This document shows, one piece after another, positions 44,655 to 55,773 of a stretch of DNA of 64,000 nt (position 1 is the first letter of the stretch; every line of letters starts with the position of its first letter). The position numbers and the translations under genes were made by a program. Below the pieces are notes generated by a model. It was not told the origin of the DNA and made no database searches. It saw nothing but the letters and a program-made list of their open reading frames with translations. Source of the stretch: Nemophila menziesii (Eukaryota > Streptophyta > Magnoliopsida > Boraginales > Hydrophyllaceae). The DNA lies in contig JARWIR010000051.1 in NCBI GenBank assembly GCA_029959085.1, positions 1,922,001 to 1,986,000 on the forward strand. Direction: 5' to 3'.

Positions 44655-47321
44655 CCCATGAGGGAGAGTTCCCAATAACTGCATTAGAAAGTGAGGTATT
44701 GGGAAAATATTTGCCTTTTAAAACTCTAAAAAGAAGAGATTGATTGTTATTAAGAAGTTTCCAAGCCTGTTTACCAAGTAAAGCTAAGTTCATAATATGT
44801 AGGTCTCTGAACCCAAGTCCACCACTAAATTTACTTTTTGTAAGCAATCCCAAGAGCACTAATTAATTTTTTTTATTCCCCTTATTACCCAACCAAAACT
44901 TTGCAATTTGTGATGAAAGCGAATCACAAGTTATTTTTGTTTGAGAAAGGATGACATATAATAGTTAGGGAGACTAACTAATACATCTTTTATAAGTATT
45001 TCTTTCCTTGTATTTGATAAGTACAGATTTTTCCAATTTTCTAGTTCTTTTTAAAGTATTTTCTACAAGTATATTCAGTTCCTTCACTTTTGATCTCCCC
45101 CACTCAGTGGGGAGACCTAAATATTTACCAAGATTGTTAGTGATTTTCATATTCAGTTTAGTAGCATACATATGTTGGATAAAATCAGGAGTATTAGTGC
45201 TAAATTTAATGCCACATTTTTATAATTTAGTTCATACCAGTTGCATACCCATTTTATTAATAATGTCATTGAAACTCTTAATTTCAATAATGTTAGCTTT
45301 CATAAAGAAAATACTATCATTGAGTAATAGTAGGGCCATTTCGAGATATTTTAATGCCCTTCATAAGTGCCTTATCAACTTTATCTTTAATAAGTATCGA
45401 GAGTACTTGGGTTATTATAGTAAATAAAAAAGGGGATAACGGGTCCCCTTGTCAAAGCCCTCGCTTAGGATTGTCTAATATGTAAGGGTTTCCATTAATA
45501 AGAACTGAGTAGGTGACTGAATTAACACATCGCATTATCTTATACACCCCATTCTTATTAAAACCCATTTTTAGTAATGTTATTTCAAGACAATCCCATT
45601 CCATATTCTCATATGCCTTTTGAATATCCGCTTTTAGAGCTATATGTAAAGTTTTTGTGTATCTGTTCTCTATAATATAGTTTATTACTTCATGAGCAAT
45701 ATAAGTATTGTCTTGTATATGTCTCCTAACTATGAAGGCTGATTGGTTTTCATCAATCAGAATATTCATATAGGGTTGCATTCTATTAACCAAATTTTTT
45801 GTAATAATCTTGTATATAATATTCGAACAGCTAATAGGGCAAAAATGTTTAATATTATTGGGGCTTTTAATCTTAGGGATAAGCGAGATGAAAGTATGAT
45901 TTAAGTCATCTAGAGTAGCCCCATGTACGAAAAGTTATTAATAGTTTTAATAACATCTAATTTAATAACTTCCCAATATTTTTTATAGAAGAAACCCGGA
46001 TATCCATCAGGCCCCGGGGCTTTATGGGCCCCTAATTCTTGGATAGATTTCATATTTTACTTTATTTCAAGTGGGTTTTCTAAGAAGTCATTCATAGCTT
46101 TATTGACTTTACATGGGATTAAGTCAGTAATAGATGTAAAATTTCTATTACTAATAGTGTCAAAGATATTATTAAAGTAATTGCAAATTTCATCTTTGAT
46201 TTCATTCTCAGTTTCAACCCAATTCCCATCATATTTAGTAATTCTCATGATTTTATTAATTTTTCTTCTTTATTTAGTAAAGGCATGAAAGAAAGCCGTG
46301 TTTTTATCTCCTCTTTTAAGCCACTGTACCCTAGACCTAGAGGCCCAATAGTCTTCCTCATCTTTCCAAGCTTTTTCAATTTTTCTTATTAATTCATTAT
46401 ATTCCTCCCAATTAGAAGGGTAGGGGTCATTATAAATAGTTTCAATTTGATTCATGCAATTCTCTATTATGTATTTATTATTTTTATACTTAGTCTTACT
46501 TCCAATATTAAGTAAAACACTACATCTTCTTTGCTTAATATTAAGAGCATTTTTCATACTTCTAGGGTTTTTATTTCAATAATCCCATACTTTCTTAATA
46601 AAATCATAGCATTCCTTCTCTTCAGTCCAGTTAATCTCAAAGTAAAACCTCTTCTTTCTATTTTTTTTTGTTATCTTTCAAGTGTAACACTTGGGGGGAA
46701 TGGTCAGAGCCCACAACTGGTCACAAAGCTACCCAAGCATTAGGGCATTTTTCATTCCATTTTTTTATTACAGAAAGCTCTATCTATAAGGGACTTAATC
46801 ATTTTATCATCATTTCTTTTATTAGACCAAGAGTATTTCATGCCTTTATTCTCAGATTCATATAGCTTATTATACTTAATGAAACCATTAAATTGTTTCA
46901 TTTGATTTTTTGCATATATCATCACCTCCCTTTTTATCAGAAAGTGTTAGAATATTATTAAAATCCCCAATCAAGTTCCAGGCTTCATTCTTATTAGGAT
47001 TACAGTTATTATAAGTCTCTAGACAAGCTTCTTTATTTTTATCCAAAGGAGCCCCATATACAAAGGCAGTAAAAAATCTGCTACCCTTAAAATTTATCAC
47101 ACAATGAATATGATTAATTGATTTATGTAGAATTTTAATATCAATTCCATTTTTAATAAAAATTGCAAGGCCTCCCCCTATACCCACTGGTACAACAGTA
47201 TCAATAAGGGTCATATTAATAACGTTTTCAAGCTTTTTAACATTTTTATAAGTATTTTTTGTTTTAGAGAGGAAAAGTACATGTGTCTGGTATTTTGAAC
47301 CTATACCAGACAGGGTCTGGA

Positions 47322-47350
47322 CTGTCAAGGGTGTGCCAATCCCCTGATAG
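47322..47350 (-). other. Hairpin just inside LINE-3 ORF2
   Basis: Minus strand arms CTATCAGGGG (47350-47341) and CCCTTGACAG (47331-47322) with a 9-nt loop; one A-C mismatch and one G-U pair on the RNA. Position equivalent to the hairpins at 36040 and 59912. Confidence 0.6.
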
Positions 47351-47366
47351 TTCCAGGCAGTTTGTA

Positions 47367-49237
47367 TCATTGATCTTCTTGGGGTTGATTTGGGTCAACC
47401 CCGCAAACCTCATCAGCAATTTTCGTTCCTTGATTATCATCTTCAGCAGGAGCATTTAAACCATCTACCAGCTTCGTAGCTCTCGCAGCCCATAGAGTCT
47501 TCTGTCTTTTCGAATTGACTTGATTACTATTATCCTTCTTGTTTTTCTTACGTTTAGTCTTGAGCGACTGTCTTATTACTCCTTCTTTCTTACCCATTTC
47601 TTTCGTTCCTTTACCAGCTTTTTTATCTTCTGTGTTGAAAAGAGTTGTATTACTTTGAAACACTTCTCAGATTTTATGACTTTCCATCATAGTATTTGAG
47701 TGTTTTGGAGTTGAATAATCTTCTAAACTGTAATTGATAGGCATAATAGGCTTGTAAGAGGTTCATGTGAGGTCGTTTGAGATTAGAGAAGCAAGTGTTT
47801 TACCTTCTCCATGAGATTGAGATAAGAGATTAGGGTTATGCTGATTGGGAAATTTTTTATCGAAGTGAGGTGAGAGAGAAGTTATGCTAAGTGGGGAGCC
47901 GATGATGTTAAGGGGAGATTGTTTTGATCGGGTTTTTTATTTGGGCTATTCTCTTTAGTATGTATTATTACGTTTGGACTTCTCCTAATTGGACTTGGGC
48001 TGGTAAAAGACCCAAACAAAATATCATCCTTTTGGGCCAGACTTTTGTTAAACTTATTTGACATTTCTTGGGCCACCCTAGAAATCCTTAATTCTTTTTC
48101 ACAAAAAAGTCGGTCCCTGAGAGATTTGTCTCTTAGTTCAGACTTGGTTAGGGTTCGTACACCCTCTATCTCTTCGTCCTTCTTGCACGACTTCATTTTA
48201 TCGTTTTCATCCATTCCACTTGAGCTACTACCACTACCATTTCCACTACACTGCTTCGTACCAAATTCAAAAATCATGTTAGTACCCTTAACGCTGTTAC
48301 TCTTCTCGTTATCTTTGAAGCTGAGTTGGGGTTGAGCTGAGTCGTCTACTCGGTCACTCAATTCTGAACCCAGATATTTCTTATCTTTGTTTAGTATGAT
48401 TTTCTTGGTTGGGTTTGAGATTTCTCTAATTAAGATTGATTGTGTAGGACCTCTAGTCGAGGTTTTGATCCATCCACCTAATCTGGGTTTGACTTTGTTG
48501 TTATTGCATCTCTTCTCTTCATGTCCAAATATGCCACAACAATAGCATACTTGGCCTATATTTTCATAGCAGAACTTAATCCAAGCTGGTTTGTGCTCAT
48601 TTTCCCAGAAATTAATACCCGGAATAAGAGCTTTGTCTAAATCTCAATCAATTTGTACTCGTGTAGTAGTATTTTCATCAATTTCAAGCGATTCAGGTAG
48701 GATTATTTGGTGAACCTCTCCAAAATAGCTAAGTAATTTATTAAGGAAATTGATTGTTAATAAATTTGTTGGGATACCTGACAGTTGAATCCGTAGTGTT
48801 GTGTTGTTAACAATCTTCTTATCCGTGGCTCTGTGTTGATTAATAGCGAAGTGCTTTCCTTGTAGTGTCCAAGGTCGTTGGTTCCAAACTTTCTGCTTGT
48901 CTTCATAATTTCCAAACTTGATTGCAAAAGTATTTTTACCAACTTTTTCCACTTCAACTTGTTTCTGTAAAGCCCAATATTTGTTAATGTGGTTCTTAAT
49001 ATAGGTGTGGTTGAATTGCTCTTTTACAAGAAGCTGAGCTAGTAGCTTGTGTTTATTTAGGATTTTGTAGTTGGTTTGATTATCAGGAGTAATGACTAAT
49101 TCTTTGTTTTTTGTTGGGGGTGGGATAAAGCAAAGAAATCCATGAGAGATTTCTGCAAAGATGATGGGATGAAAACTAACAAGGCTACAAAGGAGGAGAG
49201 AAAGAAGAGGACAAAAATAAAGAGGACAAAAAAACAA
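47367..49237 (-). pseudogene. LINE-3 ORF1: DUF4283 / zinc-knuckle protein
   Basis: DUF4283 region with KVGKNTFAIKFGNYEDKQKV and NQRPWTLQGKHFAIN (about 49000-48830), then LRIQLSGIP. The knuckle CYCCGIFGHEEKRC lies at about 48555-48515. A Ser/Lys/Glu-rich tail follows to GVDPNQPQEDQ and the TGA at 47369-47367, which overlaps the ORF2 ATG. One frame change near 48640 and others between 47882 and 47663. The true start Met is uncertain; the open frame reaches 49237. Confidence 0.75.
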
Positions 49238-49440
49238 GTGTAATAGCTGAATTTAGTAGAGAGAAAACACTTGTTGTAGGAATTACAACCCAAAATTTAA
49301 AGATTTTAAGATGTTTTTTGGAAGGGGTGGATGTCTATGAGTGTCTTATGTGTTTTGAGTGAAGGGAGGGGAGAAGAGGATTTTCATATTATTGTCAACT
49401 TTATAAATAAAGTTATTTCAATCGAAATATCGTCTCCATC

Positions 49441-49510
49441 GTTTTACTCCAATCACTTGATATTCCCTATAGGAATCAGGATAACATCTATATCGATTTT
49501 GTTGTGGGTC
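49441..49510 (+). pseudogene. Chromovirus integrase scrap between two LINE insertions
   Basis: Reads IPYRNQDNIYIDFVVGL in shifted frames, the segment before the catalytic core of a chromovirus integrase (family form IPEWKWE...MDFVVGLP). It joins the left piece ending at 42338 to the right piece beginning near 50640. Confidence 0.65.
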
Positions 49511-50620
49511 TTTTTTTTTTTGCATACACAAGAGGCTAAAATAGCCGATAAAATAATGGATTACATGAAGAACAAAAGTTCTTATTGACTAAACTAAGAC
49601 TACTCTAGCAGTTGCGTAACCACTTCTGTCTCTTGTAATCAACTTCCAAAGATATTCAGGCGGGTCTTTAAATGTCACGGGTTGACTAGCCAATCATGCA
49701 CCTTCCTTTGCTAGCTTATCGGCGCAAAGGTTTGCTTCCCGAAAAACATGCTTCAGAACAATGTTCGGAAACTTATTCAGTAAAGTGCAACATTCTTCAA
49801 TAACTGAAACATACCGACTACCTAAGCTCCCATCGCCTTTCACTAGCGCGTAGAGCTTCCCCGAGTCTATCTCATAGTGAGTAGAGCTCCCACCGCCCTT
49901 CACTAGCGCGTGGAGCTCCTCCGAATCTGTTTCAATTATCAAATCAGTAAAACCATTATTACAAGCCCATCTAAGGCCAAAATGTAGAGCAAGCAATTCA
50001 GAAATATAAGGCGATACGACTAAGCAAGCACCCAAGAAACCTGAGATACAAGTGCCATACTTATCTCTTATTATACCACCAATACCAGCTAATTTCTTTG
50101 CACTAACGAAACTTCCATCTATGTTTAATTTTAGACCCGTGGAAGGCTTTATCCATTTGTCTATTACATTACTAGCCAACCTGATCAACCCACCATCAAT
50201 CGACTTACCCCATGCTGAGATAAAACTACTAGCTAAATAAAAAATATCTCATTTTAGTTCCGACACATGGGGTATAGTATGTTCTTCATTAAAAACAATC
50301 GAATTTCTCTTATTCCAAATAGTCCAAAGCGCGGCTAGTAAACATAGGGCCACTCTAGACCATTAACTCTTGCTTTGGATTGAAGATGGCCTTCAACCCA
50401 TGTTTTAATGTTCCTCGAATTTTCTGCTGTAAAAAATGTAGCTGCAGAATTTCTATTTAGCTGCTGCTGTCTATTACTATAACCAGCAGTAATGATGTTT
50501 TCTGCAGCAGTTTCGGACCTCCTGTGAAGCTGGTGCTTCCGCTCCAGCTGTTCATCCACTCCTGCAGCAACACTCCTCGGCAAAGCACCACGGCTGCGAA
50601 ACCAGCGACTATTCAGCAGA
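49511..50620 (-). mobile_element. 5'-truncated LINE fragment (zf-RVT edge to RNase H)
   Basis: T-run at 49510-49520 is the A-tail on the minus strand. The RNase H open frame (50188-49694) reads KLNIDGSFVSAKKLAGIGGIIRD, SELLALHFGLRWA, IIETDSEE, FREANLCADKLAKEGA, so the catalytic acidic residues are present. A 60-bp duplication lies inside it (see 49840-49920). Upstream, WVEGHLQSKARVNGLEWP-like sequence (about 50410-50340) matches the linker before RNase H. It splits the chromovirus integrase. Both edges are approximate and I found no clear target duplication. Confidence 0.65.
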
Positions 50621-50639
50621 AATATATGGTAATTGTTGA

Positions 50640-51213
50640 TCTTTTAACTAAAGAGAGTATTATGCTATATAAGTAATTGTTGATCGTTTAACTAAGTCTA
50701 CTCATTTTTTTTCCTGTGAGAACAGATGTCCCTATTGATAGACTTGCTCAATCAGTCATACATCAATGATATCATCTAACTCCATGGGATATCAAAATAT
50801 ATGGTAATTGATCATCATCCAAATTTTACATCTCAATGCTGGAAGAGCCTACGCCGAGCTTTGGATACTGAACAAAGATTGAGTACATCCTACCACCATC
50901 AAACTAATGGCGAAACAGAGAGGACAGTGAACTTTAGATGACATATTAAGGGCTTGTGTGATATATTTTGGTGGAAATTGGAGAAGATATCTACCCCTTT
51001 TTGAATTGGCGTATAACAATAACTTTCCAATAAGTACTTACATGGTGTCCTGTGAGACCTTATATGGAAAAAATATTGGACCTCATTGTATTGGGACATG
51101 GGAGATAGAAAATGATAGAAGGATACATACTTAAAGATTTCAAAAGTAAGGTAAAAAACATAAAGGAAGAATAAATCAATTTCAAGACCGTCGGGAATTT
51201 TGGGCATATATAA
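50640..51213 (+). pseudogene. Chromovirus integrase catalytic core remnant
   Basis: IVDLLTKE-like sequence at 50640 and again, duplicated, at 50675-50700 (TAATTGTTGATCNTTTAACTAA occurs twice); then PVRTDVPIDRLAQ, LHGIPKYMVIDHHPNFTSQCWKSLRR-like, TEQRLSTSYHHQTNGETERT (50860-50925) and LLPLFELAYNNNFPISTYMVSCETLYGK (50990-51070). The frame is broken repeatedly. It ends at the copia solo LTR. Confidence 0.75.
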
Positions 51214-51778
51214 TGTTGGAACATTTAAAGTGTAGAATGGTTTATTCCTTTTCCCAAATCGGTTGGGATAAAAGAATTAAACCTCCTTTTAGCCATTGTG
51301 ATGGCATTAGCTTCCAAAGATCTTAACCCATGTATATGAAAAGGTATTGGATAAGCCCCGCAAGCACCACCAACCCCCCCGCCCGGCCCGGCACCGGCGG
51401 CGACGACGTGGGCGTGGTCGTGGACGAGTCGAAAAATGAAATGATTTTTCTTATCAAGCTCTTATAGTCCCGCTAGTTGACTTGACCTGACGAGTTGACC
51501 AACTGATGGAATAATCTTCTTAACGGGTGCATAATATCTCTCTATATTATTTCTCTCTGTTAGAGATACCAGTTTTACGCCGGAATATCTTTTTAACATC
51601 GGGATTCTTTTCCCTTTTCCGTGTAAGTTGTGCTTTTGCTTTCCGTGTAATAGATTGTAATTTTCATTGTATTTCAATTTCCGTGTAATAGTTAGTTTAC
51701 TCGTTAATTGAATTTTCGTTTTATTCCTATTTGTTTTTCCTCAAATCTTTTTCTAAACGGTGATACTTTTTCACTACA
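51214..51778. repeat. Copia-type solo LTR, 565 bp
   Basis: Starts TGTTGGAACATTTAAAG and ends TTCACTACA, TG...CA edges, with the 5-bp duplication TATAA at 51209-51213 and 51779-51783. The chromovirus reading continues directly across it (AYIR|IRRIRNF). A very GC-rich patch of GGCGGCGACGACG-type sequence occurs at 51354-51430. Repeated TTTCCGTGTAA (51615-51695) lies near its right side. Confidence 0.8.
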
Positions 51779-52271
51779 TATAAGAATCAGAAGGATTAGA
51801 AATTTTAGTGGGGTATCACGTGTTTCTGAAAGTGTCGCCTACTTGAGGGGTAGTTAGATTTATAAAATATGGAAAACTTAAGCCACAATTTGTTGGACCT
51901 TATGAGATACTTGAAAGATTGGTAAAACTGGCCTACTGTGTTTCTTTACCTCCAGTATTGGTAGAGTACATAATGTGTTTCACGTATCGGAATTTAGATG
52001 TATATGTACGAACCTAGACATGTGGTGTCACTAGAAATTATATAAGTAAAGTATAATTTTACATTGTAAGAGGGGCCCGTCGAAGTGGATTATCACAAGG
52101 AATAAGTTTTACGACAAAGAGTTATCCCATATATAGAAATTAGGTGGAATAACCAAATAGGGAGGGAGACACTTTTGATGTTGGAGGCTGAAACTCCTGC
52201 AAAATATCGAACATTGTTTAGTAAATAAGGTCAGTAGTTTCAGGGATGAAACTTTTATTAAGGGGGTGGGG
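51779..52271 (+). pseudogene. Chromovirus integrase C-terminus, chromodomain and polypurine tract
   Basis: KYGKLKPQFVGPYEILERLVKLAYCVSLPPVL (51865-51962) is the integrase DNA-binding end. HNVFHVSEFRCI follows, then VLRQRVIPYIEIRWNN and ETLLMLEAE (52107-52190), a chromodomain, which guides integration to heterochromatin in this clade. AAGGGGGTGGGG (52260-52271) is the polypurine tract directly before the LTR. Confidence 0.8.
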
Positions 52272-53100
52272 TGTAACGCCAAGGCCTTTCGGCATACTAA
52301 TTTCCAACCTATAAAATCACATACAATTATTCTAGAAAATAGGACAAGTTTGTTTTTATATAACCGTTACCTTCCACAAAAATGATAATTTAGCACCTTG
52401 GTTCCTTTGTCAATCGCTAACGCTTACCCATCTTAAGAAGAGCAAGGACAAGGAAGAGATCTCAAGGAGGAGAGCGAGTAGCATTGTGTAGACTCCATAT
52501 TATTGCAAATGAGGAAAGTAAAATTATTACTCAACTCATTGAATATGCAATTTTGTTTCAGTTGAATTTCAGATTGTTTAAATAATGCAGTAAGAAAATT
52601 TAGTCTACTCTAAGGATCTTTACATGTAATCACATTATGTATCTATGATGTTCCGTGTCAATTTCATCATCATTATCAATAATTGAAGGAACCACAATAC
52701 CTGTTGTATCAAATATACGCATCGGAAAAATAATATTGCAGTTCTAAAACCAATCTAGTTGCGATTTAAGACTTTAAAGAAAAGTGTTTCGATTGCGTAC
52801 TTTTTTGGATTTATATGAGAATCGAAAGACTAACCCAATTTCAAAAACTTGAAGCCTCCACGCTTTGCATACTGAGCTTTGATTTTTCGCTTTCATATTC
52901 AAATTCTTACTTGAAGGCTAGAGACCTTTTTGCTTTTTGTGAATTTTTTCCACAGAAAAAAATGGAAGTTTATGAATCCTCATTATACATATAATAACTT
53001 TAGAGGAGAAAAATAAAAGGCAGGAGATGAAAAGTCATGAACGTATAGTTAAAATTGATTATCTTAATAATATGTCCACTACCCACTTGCGAAGTAGACT
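52272..53100 (+). repeat. Chromovirus 3' LTR (right end unresolved)
   Basis: TGTAACGCCAAGGCCTTTCG directly after the purine tract, a common start for chromovirus LTRs. The matching 5' LTR is not in the window, so the right edge cannot be fixed; it lies somewhere between about 52700 and 53100. No gene in this stretch. Confidence 0.55.
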
Positions 53101-53126
53101 TGGATATTTTACATTATACAAAAAAA

Positions 53127-53225
53127 TTGACTAGCCCAGTGGTTAGTGATACATTTCCTACACTTGGCGGTATGTGGTTTGACCCAAAAACCTATCAAAT
53201 CTTTTTGTTTTCTCTTTTTTCTCAG
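53127..53225 (+). mobile_element. Possible SINE (tRNA-like promoter boxes)
   Basis: TAGCCCAGTGG (53133-53143) fits the RNA polymerase III A box, and GGTTTGACCC (about 53175-53184) resembles a B box, at a spacing usual for plant SINEs. A T-rich tail follows. No clear target duplication. Confidence 0.35.
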
Positions 53226-53279
53226 TTTGGTCTTATATTAGAAACATAAATCAAGATCAATCCACTTGTTTGTGTGGGA

Positions 53280-54233
53280 CTACGTGGGTTCATCGTTAAA
53301 GGGATAGTAGTTAACTAAATTAACTACTAATCGAGGTTGACGTCTAACAACACTCCCCAACGACCGGATAACGTGAAGTAACTCTATAGAAAGAATCCGG
53401 TAAAGAAACATACACATATTCCTTCTATTTTTACAGCTCCGGATCATCCTGGGATATGGTACAACTGTCAAATCTCATTTAGAAAATCAACTACGTTACA
53501 CATCGATTGTCAACGATTGATGAATGACCTAAGAAACTCCTTTTTTTTCATTCATTCTATCACCTTGGCCAAGGATTTGATACAATCGTTATAATTTTAT
53601 GACATCGTAGAGCTTAAACTCTTTACCTAGATTTGATAGGTTCCATCTTTAATCACCCCTAGAAGCATATATACTTAGCTATGTCCAATATCCTTTCGAC
53701 TAGCATTATGCACACTAGTAGTCCAGTATCTAAACACAACAAGCACATACACTACACTAGTGATGATCTCAGTTCAAAGGGTTACAATCATAAAATTCCT
53801 TATAGAGATTAACCCACTTGACATTTTAAGGTAGTTAACCATTAGAAATCTCTAGTTTTAGTTAGTTCGATAATCACATCTCTATGTGCATTATGTAGGT
53901 AAACGAGAACTACTGATATTTATCCAATAAATACTCGTTAGCTACATATTAATCTATCCGGATCATCGAAGCCCTAGCTCGATGTTCCTACGATTAAGAA
54001 CAAGTATGAGTCAGATTCTCATTATCATAACACCTTATGATATCTAGTTCGTAAATTAATCAAAGACCTGCCTTTCATATTATGTAGATGAATATCAAAA
54101 TCATAAAAGCTTGTCATAGATTCAAGGAAATAATTCCTTTAATAAATACCATAGGGATAACTATTATCGTGTACAATAAACACTTGTGTTCACTTCATTA
54201 CAAAACGATCGAAGTTAGGGTATAATTCCAACA
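53280..54233 (-). repeat. Copia-like LTR (solo or partial), minus strand
   Basis: On the minus strand the edge at 54233 reads TGTTGGAATTATACCCTAAC, a common copia LTR start. The rest is non-coding DNA of uniform composition. The other edge and a target duplication were not identified, so the left limit is a guess. Confidence 0.35.
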
Positions 54234-54410
54234 TAATTTCTATCAGATAAAAATAATAAAAAATTTGGGTCTGTTTGGTGGAGACTTCAATGAACTTTAT
54301 GAAAAAATATGGTTTAGTTTTCACGTATGAGCTCAGCTACCGAAATGAGAAATGAGCAACGTTTTCTTCCTTTTATTCTCTTTCCTACATCAAAGTCAAA
54401 ACATGGTTTA

Positions 54411-54620
54411 ATTTTTTTTTTTGTTACAAATGAGGCCAAAACGACCGGGAAGCAAGCTTCCTTACAACTTATTGATCTACTAGAGTAACTCTAGGTATGG
54501 CCCAACCATACCGATCACATGCTAACAACCGCCATAGCCCGTCCAGTGGATCCCAATATGAAACCGGTCCCTCCACGTTCGAAACACCAAACTTAGCTAG
54601 CCAATCAGCACGTTAATTAT
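54411..54620 (-). pseudogene. LINE 3'-end fragment
   Basis: A T-run at 54411-54423 (A-tail on minus) is followed by sequence reading ADWLAKFGVSNVEGPVSYWDPL on the minus strand (about 54615-54545), the last part of a LINE RNase H. It is abutted by the left arm of the fold-back element. Confidence 0.55.
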
Positions 54621-54624
54621 AATA

Positions 54625-55740
54625 TTGTATAATAATGTTAAGTTAATTTCATTTAATTATATTTCAAAATAGATTAGATTCTACTTTGTAATTGTTATAT
54701 TAAACTAAATACTTTATATTTAGTTAAATATATTAATTTAGGATTTAGGTTTTTTGTTTAGATTAATTATAAATATTTAGAAAAATTAAATAAAATAAAT
54801 AATCGTTTATATTGTGTTATAGTTAAAATAAATATTTTTTCTTAATTAGTTCTGGAGTTATATATTAGTGTAGATAAATTAAAATAATCATAACGTATTA
54901 GTTTGTTATTTACGTTGTGTTAAAAAAATAGTATTTTTGATATTTTAAAAATATAACAAAAATAGTATTTTTATTTTATTTTTCACACTAATACATAAAT
55001 TGGTGTAGTTGTTTGTCAAAGATCGACGACAATGGTGATAAATAAAATAAAAATAATTTACTATTTTTGTTATATATTTTTTTCTTTACAGCTGAGACCT
55101 GTATAAGGTCGGTAAGCGCTAGCCTGCTGATTCTCCAAGGGTTTACATAAAATATTCCATGTTGTGGACCAGCCACACCTGTCATTCGCTAGGAGTTTCC
55201 AAAGGCCTTACTTCGCCAGCCAATCGACACAAGTATTAGCCTCGCGGAATACATGTACAAGTTCAAACTTGGGGTTTCCTTCTAAGATTTTTCTACAAGC
55301 TGTAATAATCTCGTCAAATCGACTCCTATTATTTCCAAGTCCTTCACTAGCGCGTGTAACTCTAGCGAGTTAGTTTCAATGATCACAACTTCCACCGTCC
55401 TTCACTAGCGCGTCAAAAATACTATTTTTTTTAAACACAACCTAAATAATAAACTAATATGTTATGATTATTTTATAAATCCAGAACTAATTAAGAAAAA
55501 ATATTTTATTTTAACTATGACATAATATCAACGGTTACTTATTTTTACTTAATTTTTCTAAATATTTATGGATAATCTAAACAAAAAGCCTAAATATGAC
55601 AAAAAAAACCCTAAATATGACAAAAAAAACCTAAATCCTAAATTAATGTATTTAATTAAATATAAATTTTTAGTTTAGTATAACAATTACAAAATATAAT
55701 CTAATCTATTTTTAAATATAATATAAAATTAAAATTAAAA
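54625..55740. repeat. Fold-back element with arms of about 330 bp around a LINE RNase H fragment
   Basis: 54625-54960 and 55405-55740 are inverted copies (shared blocks: AATAGATTAGATT, TTGTAATTGTTATA, TTAGGATTTAGG, TTCTTAATTAGTTCTGGA). The right arm has a small duplication of CTAAATATGACAAAAAAAAC. Between the arms, 55090-55400 resembles the RNase H end of a LINE on the minus strand (ELHALVKDLE-like, RMTGVAGPQHGIFY), with CACTAGCGCG at 55345 and 55403. No target duplication found. Confidence 0.65.
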
Positions 55741-55773
55741 TAAAATGGACACATACAATAAGTTCAGTGTATC

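Larger units (their letters stand above)
42474..47370 (-). pseudogene. LINE-3 ORF2: endonuclease, reverse transcriptase, zinc finger, RNase H
   Basis: Starts at ATG 47370 (MIQTAWNYQGIGTPL). Endonuclease: HVLFLSKTK, GGGLAIFIKNG, AWNLIGDFNNIL (about 46950). Reverse transcriptase: LKADIQKAYENMEWD (motif A, Asp kept, 45620-45665), a RGL...DPLSP start near 45445, and at 45320-45345 the FADD box has decayed to a LLND-like form. Thumb (44859-44660) and zf-RVT (43905-43300) flank the hAT insertion. The RNase H (42845-42474) has INTNATY for INCDASF and ESNCL for ENDSL, so two catalytic Asp are lost; EAEALG remains. Multiple frameshifts. More decayed than LINE-2. Confidence 0.8.
42339..49440 (-). mobile_element. 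LINE-3: near full-length plant L1-type retrotransposon with an hAT insertion
   Basis: A-tail (T-run on plus) at about 42337-42348. The 10-bp duplication GTTTTACTCC lies at 42329-42338 and 49441-49450, supported by the chromovirus integrase continuing on both sides. ORF1 at 49237-47367 and ORF2 at 47370-42474, on the minus strand. A Tip100-like element (43853-44654) interrupts ORF2. Confidence 0.85.
30538..52271 (+). mobile_element. Decayed chromovirus (Ty3/gypsy) interrupted by at least five insertions
   Basis: Coding order fits a chromodomain gypsy element: gag end with zinc knuckles (30538-30970), protease (31000-31705), reverse transcriptase (33454-34384), RNase H and integrase start (40970-42338), integrase (49441-49510, 50690-51213), integrase end and chromodomain (51779-52240), purine tract and LTR start (52258-52272). 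Inserted in it are a solo LTR (31706-33453), LINE-2 (34385-40969), LINE-3 (42339-49440), a LINE fragment (about 49511-50620) and a copia solo LTR (51214-51778). The 5' LTR and start of gag are missing. Confidence 0.85.

Noticed and set aside
44302..44859. 185-residue open frame on the minus strand
   Set aside because: It crosses the right edge of the hAT insertion at 44654, so it is a chimera of LINE and hAT DNA.
50335..50583. Minus-strand open frame with Gln/Ala-rich sequence
   Set aside because: It overlaps the linker region of the truncated LINE and shows no independent gene structure; kept as part of that fragment.
53127..53190. A tRNA gene
   Set aside because: Only promoter-like boxes are present; no cloverleaf with acceptor and anticodon stems could be formed by inspection.
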